DNA of 64,000 bases from Nautilus pompilius (taxonomy: Eukaryota; Mollusca; Cephalopoda; Nautilida; Nautilidae), in assembly GCA_018389105.1 (NCBI GenBank), contig JACATO010002186.1, forward strand, positions 1,130,501 to 1,194,500, given 5' to 3'. Below are positions 37,433 through 50,959 of the stretch, piece by piece. Under the pieces are notes generated by a model that saw only the letters and a program-made list of their open reading frames with translations, ran no database searches and was not told where the DNA came from. A program made the translations under genes and the position numbers. Each line of letters starts with the position of its first letter. Positions within the stretch are counted from its first letter, which is position 1.

Positions 37433-37708
37433 CTATCTCTGTTTATTTTCAGTTTTGGTAAGAATACAGTAAATGCATATAATTTTTGTCACTGTAAGAT
37501 TTACTTTTGCTTTAACACCACATACAGTATAATTGCAAATAAATTATATTATTAGCATAAACTGACACTTTGTTACTGGGGGTAATTAGTGGTATTGCTA
37601 ATTTATGCCAGAAGTGCATATTTTTGACAGTGATAGAATAGATATGTCAGTTAACAGGGTTTAAGAAAAACCAAATGCAAGGGAACCCACCTATGCATAG
37701 TTCCTTCC

Positions 37709-37710
<2 letters not shown>

Positions 37711-37749
<39 letters not shown>
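37711..37749. repeat. (GT)n microsatellite, about 19 units
   Basis: Uninterrupted GT dinucleotides. On the minus strand this encodes a HTHT run in the frame 37651-37863, which is therefore not a gene. Confidence 0.97.
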
Positions 37750-37750
<1 letters not shown>

Positions 37751-40700
37751 AACAACAGCACATTTACCACTCTAACTGTGATTAATGAATATAATTTTGC
37801 AAATAGGTCAGCAAAATTAAATAATAAAACAAAATAAAAAGGTGTACAGTGGTCCTGTGTCATATGTGGAGAAAAAACAACAAAGCAAGGCTACAACATA
37901 TTTGGAATAGTAATGAAGTAAATTAAGTATTTATTCCTGGTGAATCTCAGTATTTCTACCAATATAAAAAGTGAATACATGAAACTATTAATGTTTTTCA
38001 TACTGGTACCTTTTCCTTTAGATATCAAATGCTTTACGTAGTTATCTCTAAACAAGTTACATGACTGACTGCTGTCACAAAACATGTACCGCAAATTTTT
38101 ATTTCATTTTATGAAACAGAAAAAACTTCCATAATATTATTCAGTATTTTAAAAAAAAACCTATGCAAATTAAGACACACGCGGGGCAGACAGCCTTTAT
38201 GTACGTGACGGGATTACACAAGTAGCACTATAATACAATTGTTGATGTCAAAATAGGACAGAGAAGTAGAAAACCCACATGGAGAGAATGATGACTGATA
38301 ATAAACAAACAAAATAAAGGAAATTAAAGGAAAACACTACAAAAAATAATCTAAAAAAAATTAATAAATCAGATTTCCCATAGCTTAGGATCGATCTTAA
38401 GTTCTCATTACAGACTTAACAGTATTTTGAAATCCTTTCTAATAAGAATGTTGTGTTCTCTAAGGTGTGAAATTAAATTTCATGATTAACTACCAAAATT
38501 TTCATGAAATGAAAATCCAAAAATAGTAGTAGACAGAAATGGGAGAAAAATTGCTCATTCTACTATAAATTTAGCATTTAAAAAAAAAAGAAACAAGATT
38601 CTCATTTAAAGGATTTTAACCTGATATTTGAAGGAGATGCTGTTTACACAAGCATGTCACAAAATTTGGACTTGGTTTGAGAGAAAAAACTTAAGTTACA
38701 CTAACTTAGAGTTCATGCACATGATACTTGGAGATCTTTTTAAAAACTTTTTTTGTATGTATACACATAAATATTGTTAGCGTTTTTTCTAAATAATGAA
38801 AAAATCTGTAAAGAGAAAAGTTGTGACTTAAAATAAAAACACAATAATCATTAGAGACGACTCTTGCTTGTGTCACTATCTCTTCTTTCATATAATATAA
38901 AAACACAAAAATTGCAGGAAAAACAGAAAGTGGACTATGTATTAAATGATATCTAACAAATAAATTTAGAGAATTTTTACTCTAACAAAGATAGAACAAA
39001 TTTAAAAGTAAAATTATTTCGAAGATGAAACTAAAAACAAAAAATACTTTGTGGGTTTGTTTTCTGTTGTCTGCATTTTGGAACAGTTTTCTGTAGCTTT
39101 CAGTTTATTTTTCCTAATATATCTCTGTTCTCACAGTTTGTTTTCAATTTCACTCTTGGGTTTGGGTTTTTTTTAAAGCTGTCCGTTTTTTTGTATAGCT
39201 TACAATTTCTGATTTATCTTCTTATAGATTAAGGACAAGCTTTGATTTCTAAGCATAACTATCTGGTCCTATAAAATGATAGTCACAGGCAATAAAAATA
39301 TTAAAATCAATAGAAACCAAATACTTAAAATATTTCCATATAGATGAAGTAAACAGCTGCTAATTTTCTCTTGGTTTTTAAATGATAAACTTACATTAAA
39401 ACTGACAAAAATAGCAAACTTCTCTACATATTGTATAAGAACATTACTGACTAAATAACATTCAAAATATTCTTGCAAAAGCCAAAAATGCTATCTACCA
39501 CTGTCAAGTGATTTAAAACAAAAACAATTATTCTACAATAACTGAAATGTTGATCAGTATTTTAAATTATGTGACATTGTGTTATTTTTAAACAAACAAC
39601 CAATTAATGCATAGCACTCGATATACCTAAATTAAGGAAGGAAATAGATTAATTTTTTAAAAGTCTGCAGCATGTGCACATATGCAGAGAGATAATAAAC
39701 ATAGATTTCCTTTTGTTTTAAACTAAATACAGTACACTGCAGTAAACTAAAACAGATTTCACATTTAAAACAACTGTAGTTGATTGTTTAAATGTGGCCT
39801 AATAAAAATAAATACTTGTAATATTTGAAGGAGAAACATTGTTCAGAAGACTTCAGGTGCTCTTAATGCATAAATACAGTAGTAGTAAAAGTTTAAACAT
39901 CAAGATTTTCTGAATTAATTTGTTTTACTGTAAATAATACTAATTTATAAAGATATCTTTAATCACACTTCATTTAAAAACTGTATCAGCCTATTTTTCT
40001 TTCTTTCTTTTTTTAAAAATTGTATTTATCCAAAACAAATATCAGTACCCAAGCTTAAGATGTATTTAGTATTATATTCTTGATAATTTTATACAAAAAT
40101 AATAAGTAATAAATGCCAATCTTTTGGAAGATGTGATTGATTATGTATTATAATTTGTTATATTTATATTTTAAATCTCTAATTTCTTAAGCATGTAAGT
40201 AAATACATTAATAATAATAATAGTAATAATAATAAAAGAAAAACAGCAGCAGCAATATACCTCTCTAAAGAAAGAACTATGACACAAGAGTTCATATAAT
40301 TACTGTCACTTTTAATGAGAAAGCACAATGATTTGAAACAAGTGCACGTAAACTAAATTTTGAATAATTCCTGTTAAAAGATTTATATGATTAAGAACTT
40401 AAATCTGAATTTTGTTTTAATAGCAAATGACAATGAATTCATATGAATAAGAAATCAAAAAGTAAAGAAACTTATCTTTAGCTTTCTACTTTCTTTATTG
40501 TTTATGAATTCATTGTATACATTTATCTTGAAAAGTTTAAATAAAATGTCTACCTAGTAAAATAAAAAAAAAATGAAGAGATGAGTACATTTGAAAATGT
40601 TAAGCCATGTTGTTTTCATAGTTAACCTACCTACCTACCTACAACAGGTTCTAAATGAGACCCAAGTATAAACACAGAGCATCTGATAAAAGATGCAATT

Positions 40701-42315
40701 ATGTAGTCAGCCATCTATGATACATTCCCTTACCTAATTTATAGTGTTTTTTCATGATTATTTCTGGTTATAGACTCTGACTTCTCAAAAGTTAGCAACA
40801 GTAAAATTTCATAGCACCCTTCTGTTTTGTTACAAGACCAAGAACAATATAATACATGAACTACTCTAAGTAACTTAGAAGAGTGGGACAGATTAATAAA
40901 TTCCATATGCTTTATGATTCAATCCAAAACTTGTTTTATATATCTTTATCTTGATTGAACATTCTATGAAAAGTAACTTATTTAACTAGATTCTAAACCT
41001 CTTGATAATATGTAATAATTACTATGCAAAACAAAACAAACAGGAATATTTTAGTCATTACCAAAGCAAAATTTATGGAGTATATTATAAATACTGTTTA
41101 AGTATCTTTCGAACAACCTGTCTTGCGTTTTTTTAGTCGAGGAAAGATCTGATTTGTTTAAGAAAAAAGGGACAACAACAATGTAAAAGCAAACTACAAT
41201 AAAAATTTTAAATATTGTTTTGTAAAACTAAATAATATCTAAATCATCTAAAATGTGAAGAGTTAGTTATTGGTTTTCACCAGATAGGATTTCAATTAAA
41301 ATTTTGTAGATTTGAAAAAAATTTATTTTCTTTTACCCCTATTATTGAAAATCTGAGCGTATACCTACCAAGTTGTTTTTATTCATAACTGTATGAAGTT
41401 AATATTACTGACTCTGGTAACAGATTTAAAATTACACAAGTGCTAAAGAAAAAATGAAGAAATAAAATTTTGTTTGATACACTGTTTAAATGTGTGTCCA
41501 CAAGTTCTCCAGTAGCTACTAGTGCCTATGGTCTTTAACCAGACCCTGGAGACAATACTGATAATATATATGTCATAAATTATCCTTTTTGTTGGTTTAT
41601 TTTTAAAAATTAAAAATAATAATGCATTCCACTTAAGGTTTGTTCACTACTAAGATAAAATGAAATCCAGCCTATTTATGGGGTACCCTGACCGATGATA
41701 ACACTTCCTAACGTCTCAGAGTGAAAGTGTGATCTACTCAACCCAAGAATGACAAATCTTCAAGTTTCATTCATGTTGATCGGTAGAACACCTACCTTAG
41801 CTCACCGTGATCCGACAAGATCTCTAGCTTTAAGTAAAATAGTTCCTCTTCCTACTGCTATAGTAGCACCAGTTGTGGATTTTTTATTTTGAATTTTTAT
41901 TTATTTCATAATTTGTAACTAGGATTTTTAGCATGGTCATGAAATGTTTCAATTAAATTAATGGATCTTTGAAAGTATTCGCACTGGATACTGTGTACTA
42001 ACATATTAATTTACAAATACTAATAGTATGAGAAAAGTTCTTCTTCTTCAATTCACCTGACCTCTTAATTACAATATAAAGAGAGAAAAAAAAAAAGGAA
42101 TATTTAAGCACAAACCTGGGTTTGCTGTTTTGTCCTAAGATGTTAATCTTGCAATAAAACACAGGTAGGAAGAAGCTGTACAAGACAAAGAACAAAATCC
42201 AGGTATTCCATCCCCCTTTTCCTGTTTCACAAAAATGCTGACGAGTGACATGAGTGTATGTAGGAAATGCTTCAGATCTGGATTAGCACAGATCTACAGG
42301 TAACAGAACTAAAAT
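37750..42315. other. AT-rich non-coding sequence
   Basis: Long stretch without recognisable genes. Contains CCTA repeats at 40626-40642. Positions about 41660-41880 are slightly GC-richer and include GATCCGACAAGATCTC, but no feature could be assigned. Minus frames at 38706-38906, 39269-39478 and 41998-42195 are chance AT-rich frames. Confidence 0.4.
40626..40642. repeat. (CCTA)n tetranucleotide repeat
   Basis: Four consecutive CCTA units. Confidence 0.9.
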
Positions 42316-42321
42316 GCTTAC

Positions 42322-42356
42322 CTCGTATTAATATTATGGTATATCTTCTTAGCCAT
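42322..42356 (-). CDS. Weak candidate first coding exon (minus strand)
   Basis: On the minus strand, ACTATGG (A at -3 and G at +4, a good start context) opens the frame MAKKIYHNINTR, which ends two bases into a codon at a strong donor, GAG|GTAAGC. The same frame is open upstream (GFKQLPASGEIT), so the ATG could equally be internal to an exon. A possible acceptor, CCTGCGTCAG, lies at 42372-42381. On this strand the GC-richer region 42545-42850, with a CCAAT motif, lies upstream and could contain a promoter. The peptide is not recognised. Without transcript data this remains a pattern, not a gene. Confidence 0.22.
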
Positions 42357-42405
42357 AGTAATCTCTCCTGACGCAGGCAATTGTTTAAATCCAGTAGAAA
42401 AAAAC

Positions 42406-42442
42406 AAAATAAATAAATAAAAATAAATAAATAAATAAATAA
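42406..42442. repeat. (AAAT)n microsatellite
   Basis: Tandem AAAT units interrupted once near the left. On the minus strand these give the FIYLF-type low-complexity peptides in the overlapping frames 42272-42535 and 42318-42521. Confidence 0.95.
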
Positions 42443-42544
42443 CCCTGAGTTGGTGGTAGTGATTGCGATGAAGATACAAGACCCATGAAGTGCTAAACCA
42501 TGGTGGCATATATACATACATAATACAGTGGCCACTTTACTAAA

Positions 42545-42850
42545 TGTTTGATTAACCCCAAGGTGATTGAAGCAGACTATGTTTATTAATCACCAGTCTT
42601 CCTGTACTAGGAGTACTTCCCATTGGCTGCTTATCCTGTCAAGCTGGAGGTGGGAGGGAGGAAAGCTAGGTCTGGTCATATCATTAACTCCCTCCAAGCC
42701 AGTCTATTCAAGGTGAGAGAATACCCCAGGCAACCAGGGCTATTGTTGGTGGGGCAGGCTGCTGACATACTGGCCTAGCCTCCCCACCCTCCTAGCTCCC
42801 TGTCTGTAGGCTATAATGATCTTACCACTTCATGGCACCATTACTTTTCA
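42545..42850 (-). promoter_or_regulatory. GC-richer island, possible promoter of a minus-strand gene
   Basis: About 300 bp clearly richer in G and C than its surroundings, with GGAGGTGGGAGGGAGG-type purine blocks. It contains CCCATTGGCTGC near 42628-42639, which reads as a CCAAT box (GCAGCCAATGGG) on the minus strand. It lies 190-500 bp upstream, on that strand, of the candidate coding start at 42356. No TATA box is clear and CpG dinucleotides are few. It could equally be a decayed repeat. Confidence 0.22.
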
Positions 42851-43046
42851 GTGCAGCAACAATGAGAAGCAAACTAGCTTTAAAAATCAAGTGTTTTCCA
42901 AGAAAAGGCACAAAATGACAGCAAATGTACCAGCAATACTGCTATACTATCATTTAGTCTAATCTCTCAAAATAAACTATTATTATTCATTTGTTAATGT
43001 ATATATGTACTTTTCAATAAGTTTCAGTCAGAAGAATAAAATTAAA

Positions 43047-43063
43047 ACACACACACACACACA
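43047..43063. repeat. (AC)n microsatellite
   Basis: About eight AC units. Confidence 0.9.
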
Positions 43064-43416
43064 GTGCAGAGAGTGTATAAATATAAAAACTGGTCACGAT
43101 TTCAGGTAATAATATTCAGCTTTTACTATATTATTTCTTATGATTGAACAACAAATTTCTTTCTTGAAAAAAATATTTATTTGAAAAAATACAAAATGAA
43201 AAAAGAATTTTAGATGAAACTTTAAACCAACCCAGAACTTAGTTTAAAAACAAACTCTTAAGGCTCTGTTCAAGAAAAAGATGAGAGAGAGAGACAGAGT
43301 ATTTCTGAGCTATGTGGACTTCCTACTCTACCGGCCAGCTCAACAACACAACTAGTTACATGAAATTATTTCCTATATGCTCATTTTTCTTAGTAATAAT
43401 ATCTTACACTAGTGGT

Positions 43417-43420
<4 letters not shown>

Positions 43421-43472
<52 letters not shown>
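43421..43472. repeat. (AAT)n microsatellite, about 17 units
   Basis: An uninterrupted TAA/AAT trinucleotide run, the longest trinucleotide repeat in the window. Confidence 0.97.
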
Positions 43473-43473
<1 letters not shown>

Positions 43474-43881
43474 TACTATAAATTAGAAAGATAGGTTTGG
43501 TTGCATAAATAGCAAGAGTAGAATATATGAAAGAACTTTTAAGTAGGATAAAATGCATTTTTGGTGAATGTGAGTGAAGTACAAAGTAAAAACTTTCTGC
43601 CTCTGTTGTAAATAAATATCATTTATAAAAATGTATCCTTAAATTACTATAAATGACAAATGCAAACAAATCAGCAAAACAAATTTGTTAAAAACCCTAA
43701 TATAAACTTTGAAATGAGTAATGGATGGAGGACTTTCATTACAGGCAATAATGCTGTTTCAGACTAAATAAAATCCAGCAGTAGCAGGAAAAGAACAATC
43801 CAAGTCATCAGTGAAGCAGATTTTAACAGATTACTTTCTTGCTAGGTCAATTTTATTCAGATGACTTATGATATTATACAT

Positions 43882-43906
43882 TAATAATAATAATAATAAT
43901 AATAAT
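43882..43906. repeat. (AAT)n microsatellite
   Basis: About eight TAA/AAT units; same motif as 43421-43472 within 500 bp. Confidence 0.95.
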
Positions 43907-44546
43907 CATATTACTTTTCAAATATTTAGTTATTAACATGTAAAAATTACAAAGTTCTAAAGCATACTTCATATAATGCATCAAAAGTTTGCTTGCAGGA
44001 TGCCAACTTTATTAGTGTGTTTCTTTTTCAAGTAATATATAATTAACAGAATATCTACAATATCAATGGTATCAGAAAGAAATCATTTCCCATCACTGTG
44101 CTTATCTGTATTAATAGTTCTGGACTTGAACACAGACTAAAATAGCAAAGCTGCTAGTGTTATGGCAATCTGGGATAAATGTAAAAACTTCTGATTTCTT
44201 CACATGTTAGACGATGACAATAGTTCAACAATACAAATGATTCATTTAGTGACATTTGAAGCACCTTTTAAAAAAAACTTGTAATGAAACTTCATTGTAA
44301 CCACACAGAACGTGTTTTTTGAACTCATTCATGACTACAGCACACGTAGCCTAGCAACTAAGAAAGCAGCCACGGACCATAACCTTTCAGTGAGAGGTGT
44401 TTGGTGCAGCAATCACAATAGTTCAGACCAAAGAGAATCCATGTGATCACACGAGGTCTAACTGATTCTAGTTACTTAAGTAGATAAATTAATTCTTTCA
44501 AAATTGTGACAATCAAAACACAGAACGATATTGTATTATCAGTAAC

Positions 44547-44566
44547 TATTATTATTATTATTATTA
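44547..44566. repeat. (ATT)n microsatellite
   Basis: About six ATT units, the complement of the AAT repeats upstream. Confidence 0.92.
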
Positions 44567-47500
44567 ATTCTACTTAAATCACCCCTACCACCACTATTAC
44601 CTGTTCGTTTGCTTGTTAAATGTGTCACAGAACTATATATACATGTGGAACAGCCTAGAGGTTGCACAGTTTTGTTTTTAAATTGAATAAAAGCTTAAAA
44701 TTTTGGTACGGAAACTAGTTTTGAATGAATTCTTTAACCTAATCTGATAAATAAACAAAATAAGATTACTTAACATGCAGATAAAAATTTGGGTGGGCAC
44801 TTACTCACTAATCCAACTCCAGTTAAAAAAAAAAGAATTAAACAGCTAGTTCTGCGAATTGATTTCATGCTCTAAGTCACTGTTAGTTTAATCACCTACC
44901 ACCTGGTGGCACACACAACTACAAATAAAATCCTTCCCATCAGTTTCATACATGCAAGGTAAACAGGTACTTCACATATTAATACTTCTGATATTAATTC
45001 AAGTTAGTATAATGTGCCCAAACTAAAATCAAAATAGAATCAAGATTGATTAGAATTTAAATGGTGAACATTGAGAGATTATACATGTATATATACATAC
45101 AATTTAGAAAATAGTAACAAAGAGGTAAACCTTAAAACTGTCTGTCTTTTGCAGAAAACATTCTCCAGAGCAGTATTTTTTTAAAATTAAAGGCATTCAT
45201 TACTGAAATAAACAATTGTTAAATAATTTACAACTCCAAAAGCCACCTATCCTTACCAAGTTTCCAGTAATCAGAACATCTTCATACGAGCACTGCCTGA
45301 AAAAGTTTTCTTTTTGTCTAAAGATAAATGATGAATATCATCAGACCATCGACTTAAATAACAAAATGTAAGTCTTCATTGTCTTATTTACAAATAATGA
45401 GCAGATAGTTTATAAACACACAACCAACCACAGGCAAGTGGCTCACTCAATGTAATTTTAATGTTATGATTTGCAGAAGTCAGGTGGGATGGTAGCGCTG
45501 GGAAAAAACCCAGCAAAAGAACGCACTGGATTAGTTAGCACACATTCACCACCAATGCACATATTATGTAGAAATCTATTTTTAAAGCTAACAAGATATA
45601 GCTAAGATGACCATGCATTTCTTTGAGTATTCAATTCTCCCAACTATTATTCTAGGCAACAGTGAGGATCAATAAAGAAAAATTTGTTTAAAAATATATA
45701 TAACAATTTCATTATTGTACATGGGCATAAGATATAAGAAAGAAAAAAAAAAAAAAAACTAAATGTGGATGGATGAATTTGATGTGCATTTTTTTTAACT
45801 CTTTACACAATATATTTAGTACAAAGTCCCAACACCTTAGAGCGACTACCAAAGCAGTGTTTGGCATACAGATACAATACACCTACACCCACCCACTCAT
45901 CTTCACCAGTTCCTCTGGAAAGAATGGCTCCAATATCAAATAATTCTTTATACCAAAAATGTTTTCTTATGAAAGTTTAATCATTTCTTCGCAGTAAAAG
46001 TGGGCATAAGTGTGTTTCATCTTCTATTCAGTACAACTGTTGAAATATTAAAATCAACTTTAAAAAAAACGATATTTTCATGACTGATAACCAACAACAA
46101 AACTCACTCCGCTATAACAATCTCTTCATGACAATGTAGAAAGCTGTTGATATAATTAATACCATACAATGGTGTCAATAAAACAGATATACTCAAGCAA
46201 AACACTTCACTAAAATTTTTAACTAACTTGGAGAACGAAAAGAGAGAATTTAAGTGCATGGTGTAATTTTAAAAAGGAAAGTTAATGCCCCCAAGAGTGC
46301 ATCCACTACCTGACTAACTATGGCCTGCATAAAATAATAAAAATACAATCATCAAAAATAAAGTTAATAATTTTACCAAAGGATAGCTCACGTAAAATGT
46401 ATGAAATGTTACAGAAATTTAAAGACAATGGAAAACAATACAAATTTTTAAAAAAATAAAATGTTTTTCAATGTTTTATTTGACTTCCACTGACTTATCG
46501 AAGTGGTGTTACTCACAGAAACATTTTTCAAAAGTCATGACATTTTTACAGGAACTTCATTAATTTTCGTATATCTTAATACTAAGGATAATACTTGCAG
46601 AAAAAATACAGATATTTAGTAATAAGTAATTATCAAACATGAGTTCTAGATTTCTTTTTCAGTGAAATTCTCATTAAACTTCTGCACTGTTATAGATATT
46701 TTGCTTTCTTTATCTTTAGAAACTTTTCCAAAAATTTGGTCTGTCACTAATTGGATTTTTGTTTCTCCATCTTTGTTTTTTTTTTAAAATAAAAAAAGGA
46801 AAATTGTAAATCAGATTTGAACTTGCCATATTTCTAAAAATGTACAAACTTTAACATGTACGAGAGTGCATTCATGAGTAAGAGAAGAATATTTTTTAAT
46901 GTTCTTTTACTTTCTAGTAAATAAAATAGCACTAACTCTATATAGTAAGTGAATAGTACAAACAGCTAAAGTAGTATTTTCAAATTACACATAAACAAAC
47001 CAAAACCACATATAATTCCAATTAAAATATTTTATGAATAGCATTCTTTCTCCAAAATTAATTGGAAATGTTTGCAAAATACCCATAGAACTAAAGGTAT
47101 AGTGTAGAAATTGGGCAGTGGAAGCTAAAGCTTAAAAATTAAACAAAGAATGCATATTTTCACACAAATAATTCAATATTACTCAGTCTTTTATTATTAC
47201 TCCCTGGCTTAAAGAAACAAAAAAATATTATTAAAACAAAACTATGAAGCAAAATAAAAGATCATTAATGTAGAGAGCTTGAATAACTTGTTTTACTTTA
47301 ATCTGACTCCTAAAGTAACCACATTTTAATTAATGTTAAGTAAACATCAAACCCCTCCAGATTGTAATGTCTTCAGTTACCACATATACAAAAATTAACA
47401 GTACCATTGAAATCTAAATAAGCAAATATTAATATCTAAAATGTTGCTGTTACTGCTGTTATTCTCAGTTACAAAGTAGTACAGTACTAAAGAACTGGTT

Positions 47501-48261
47501 CTTTTGGAGAGAGGGTCAAGGGGAAATAATTCACCAGCTAGTCCACACATGCACTCGCACACACATGCACACGCAGAAGATAGATAGTCTGGTTGTTTTT
47601 CTTATACTGACACTGAAATCCTAAAAGAAAAATTCTTATGCAAGAGTGAATTTTAAATACTAATTTATATAAACATAGACAACAGAATTAGAAAAAACAT
47701 ATAATAGGTAAAATAAAAAACAAAAGTTGGAATACAAATATTTTTAAACAATAATAAAAGCAAGACAAAAACAACATGTCCTGTTAGCATAAAATAGAAG
47801 GAATTTGTTCTTATCTGATTAAGCTATTATGCAGGGCAAAAGGGTAAGACCAAATAATATTAAATAAGACTAAGGGAATTTTCAAATATTTCTCATATTA
47901 CATATTGTATTTAGTACACTTATTTGGCTTTTAATAATTTAAACAGTGAACGTTTTAAAGTGTCAGAATGCATAGGGTAGACTTCATCAGTTCACCACAC
48001 TGACTGGGTTGGCTATTTTGTTAAAAGCTTGAAAAGCACACTACTTAAATTAATTAAATTGACATTTTATTTTCAAAAAAAAAAAAAATCAATTTCAAAA
48101 CTCTCTGAATATTTCTTTCCTGAAAACAATCTGGTCAGGGTTGGTTTTTAAGAATGTTTTAGTTCCATTAGAACAGAAAGGTTTTAGTGGTTGATTTCCT
48201 CTTATTGTTCCAAGTAGCAAGTCTGGGATGGCAGTGATGAGTAGGTGATGGTACATAAGAC

Positions 48262-48281
48262 ATTATTATTATTATTATTAT
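48262..48281. repeat. (ATT)n microsatellite
   Basis: About six ATT units; produces the poly-Asn run of an overlapping minus-strand chance frame. Confidence 0.92.
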
Positions 48282-49139
48282 TTTTGTTGATCTTCTTTTC
48301 TTCAGACAGTTGAAAAGCAAGATATTTTGTTATGAAGACAGACACAATTTTCTTTCTTGAACTATGGAATGCCAACCAGTCAGAAACTGGTACACATTTT
48401 AAAAGTAACACAGTCTCCACCACTGTTAATTATTACCAAAATATTAAATAAATGTTCACAGAAAATAAATAAATATTAAAACATCTTTTGATGTTTCAAA
48501 TTTTAAACACTACAATGTAAACTTCTAATTTTGATCTTTTTATGCAAAATTGTTTGCAATCTGATATCAAAATTGTAGTCAAACTAAAATGCATACAAAA
48601 CAAAAAACAAAAAAAAAAATTCTCTAATTATGCTATTAAATTTTTTTTTAAAGTTTTTATTGAATTTATGCTGAAATGGTACCAGAAGTACTTTCAGTAT
48701 TTTATGATCTTTATATGTGACTCTAATGCATAAAGGTAAACTAACATTCATAAGATTAATCAATGCTATTTAAAAAGTAAATTTAAAGTGTAGATGCAGT
48801 CTTCAAAACATTTGCTCAAATGTGATCAGGACTTTAATTTGTTTTTGTCAATAAATCCATTTCTACATCCACAAACCCAAAAGATGTTTCTGATGATGTA
48901 AAAACCCAAGGAATGTCTGTAAACACTAAGTTAATAATCATTCAGTAGGTTAATTTGTTTGCTGTTTTTTTTTTAAGTAATTAAGAAAAGATGTTTAAAT
49001 ATTCACACACATTTCTGCTATACACATTTTTAAAAATTTTTAACAATGCCTATTTTTAAAATTAAAATAGTGTCAGATTTTATTTTCAACTTTCACAGAT
49101 TTATTAACATTTGATTCATGATACATTTTGCAAAAACAC

Positions 49140-49620
49140 AGGGTGTCCTAAATAAAATAAATGATGAGGCAAAGGTCAACTAGAGAGATAAATCAATAGC
49201 AACTACAATCAAAGATGCTGAATCTATTGCACAGGCATCATAGGTTGAATGTTTGATTATCTCCATGGCCTTTATTAAACTGTATAGTATTCAAAAGTTG
49301 TCAACATTGGACATAACCATTATGAAAAATTCAGGCAATCTATCTCAAATTAATCAGAATATTTTGAAACATTACTCTTTCACGTGCTAATTGGTTCCAT
49401 GCTTCTTCCTTATAATCAGAATGGCAGAATAATGAATCAAGCACAGTGGACAACTTCCTGTTGTAAAAGCAAAACATTCATCTGAGAAGAGGAACATTTG
49501 ACAAACTTCCTTCTCTTCTACTTCAAGCCAAGGCCCATGATGATTACAGGAAGAAAATTGCACAGATACCAATATTGAGCACATTATCCAAATGAAGTCA
49601 GGAAAAGTCTGGTTCAAGCA
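49140..49620 (-). pseudogene. Possible IS630/Tc-related (FSDE-type) transposase remnant
   Basis: The minus frame 49387-49617 contains FLFSDECFAFTTGSC, then IRKKHGTN. This resembles the F-S-D-E-x-x-F-x-L-x-G block, with its first catalytic Asp, of a Tc-related family common in arthropods (usual continuation N-R-x-W). At the other side, 49138-49149 reads ACACAGGGTGTC, a CAGGGTG(T/A)CC-type terminus often seen at the ends of this family. The C-terminal region between has decayed beyond recognition. The opposite terminus was not found. Identification is by motif memory and is tentative. Confidence 0.38.
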
Positions 49621-50235
49621 ATCAACCTATCATGGTTCAAAAGGGCCTTTTCTGTGAGATTGATAATAGACTAGAGTCCATAGAACAGAATTTGGGAAGT
49701 CCCTGTTGCCAAGAAAAATCTTCAAAACAGCAACTACTCAAAGAAAAAATTAAAGACTGGATTTGTTTCAAAGAAAAGAATATCTCTAAAGTACTTGACA
49801 AATGGATCTAAAAACCTGATGTGGTGATTTCGCAAAAACTGAAAAAAGCTTGTCAAATTTTATCAAGATCAAAGAGGATAGGAAAGTTTTCATTTTGTGC
49901 AAGTGCGTCTGTTGCTGAATTAATATGGAATGACCAGATAACATTTAGAAAGCTAAACAGTACTAATTTAATGAGTAGAGATAATCAAAAGCAAATTTCT
50001 ATGATATGTTAATTTCTGAAAAATTATAAAGTCAAACATTTCTTTCCTAATAATTTAGATTAACAAATATTTTTAAAAATTTAATTCATAACTACAAGAT
50101 ATTTAATAACACTAGTATAGGGTTAGGAAATCTTTTTAAAGTTTGTCAACAAGAAACATGATTTTTATAAATCAATATTCTGGTTCATACAACAGCTGCA
50201 TATAATAATGTACAATGATTTATAATGATTTAATA
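49621..50235. other. Unresolved sequence between two transposon remnants
   Basis: A plus-strand frame (49821-50012) and neighbouring frames contain Lys-rich peptides, with no assignable motif. It may be part of either neighbouring transposon fossil. Confidence 0.3.
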
Positions 50236-50239
50236 ACAA

Positions 50240-50910
50240 TGTCACCACTCCTGCTCAGTAATTTTTCAAAATATTTTGTTACAATAACCTCCAATCCTTT
50301 TGAAAGTACTATAGCTAACTGACATTGAAGAATTAAGGAAAAAGATCTAGCCAAACTAGTTAATGCCACAAGTTCAATAGGGTTCAGATCTAGAGAATGA
50401 AGAGACCAAACTATGGTTTTAAGAATGCTTTTGGATTCTTTTCTATCGAGTTAATAGTATTGGCCTTTCAGCCTTTCTACTGTCATCACTTAGAACCAAA
50501 TATTTCAAACTATTGTTCCAAAGCAAAGTTCCAATGATTTTTAACCCATTTTTTGCTTATTTTTGCTACCAAGTCTAAGAAAGTACTTTCTAGTTGTTCT
50601 TTAGCCTATCCAACCTCTCTTAACAATCATTTAGTAGTATAAATTGAGATGATCACTATTGCAAAGGAATGCAATTAATTGGTTACCTGTGAAGAAAAGG
50701 CTTTCTCTAGACTTTCAAACCAGTTTCCTATTTTTCCAATCTGTGGTTTCTCTCAATCTTCCTCAACACTTTAACTTCATGATTGAGCCAGTTAACTTCA
50801 TTCCTTTACTCCTACCCACCACAATTTTCTGTTCAAAGCAAGCAGTTTTATGAAGAGCAATAATCAATATCCTTGTATCATATAGAATTTTGTTTTTAGA
50901 TGCCATTTTC
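50240..50910 (-). pseudogene. Decayed Tc1-like transposase with both termini of the protein visible
   Basis: The minus strand starts MASKNKILYDTRILIIALHK at about 50906, closely following the M-x-K-x-K-E-L-S-x-D-x-R-x-x-I-V-x-L-H-K N-terminal helix-turn-helix of Tc1 transposases. At about 50400-50370, HSLDLNPIELVAL matches the SPDLNPIENLW block with the third catalytic acid intact. C-terminal to it a Leu/Lys-rich stretch continues to about 50240. Only about 670 bp separate start and end, against about 1 kb in intact elements, so the middle has suffered deletions, and there are several stops. Ends and TA duplication are not identified. Confidence 0.68.
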
Positions 50911-50959
50911 ATCTGCCAAACAAAGCAGTGGCAGTTGTCCATAATGAGGTCCATTGAAA

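Larger units (their letters stand above)
42851..49139. other. AT-rich non-coding sequence with many microsatellites
   Basis: Over 6 kb without recognisable genes. It holds CA, AAT/ATT and poly(A) repeats, the main ones annotated separately. Frames such as 43312-43494 plus (poly-Ile from AAT repeats) and 48202-48423 minus (poly-Asn from ATT repeats) are low-complexity artefacts. Confidence 0.45.

Noticed and set aside
43312-43494. Frame with an isoleucine run
   Set aside because: Product of the AAT microsatellite.
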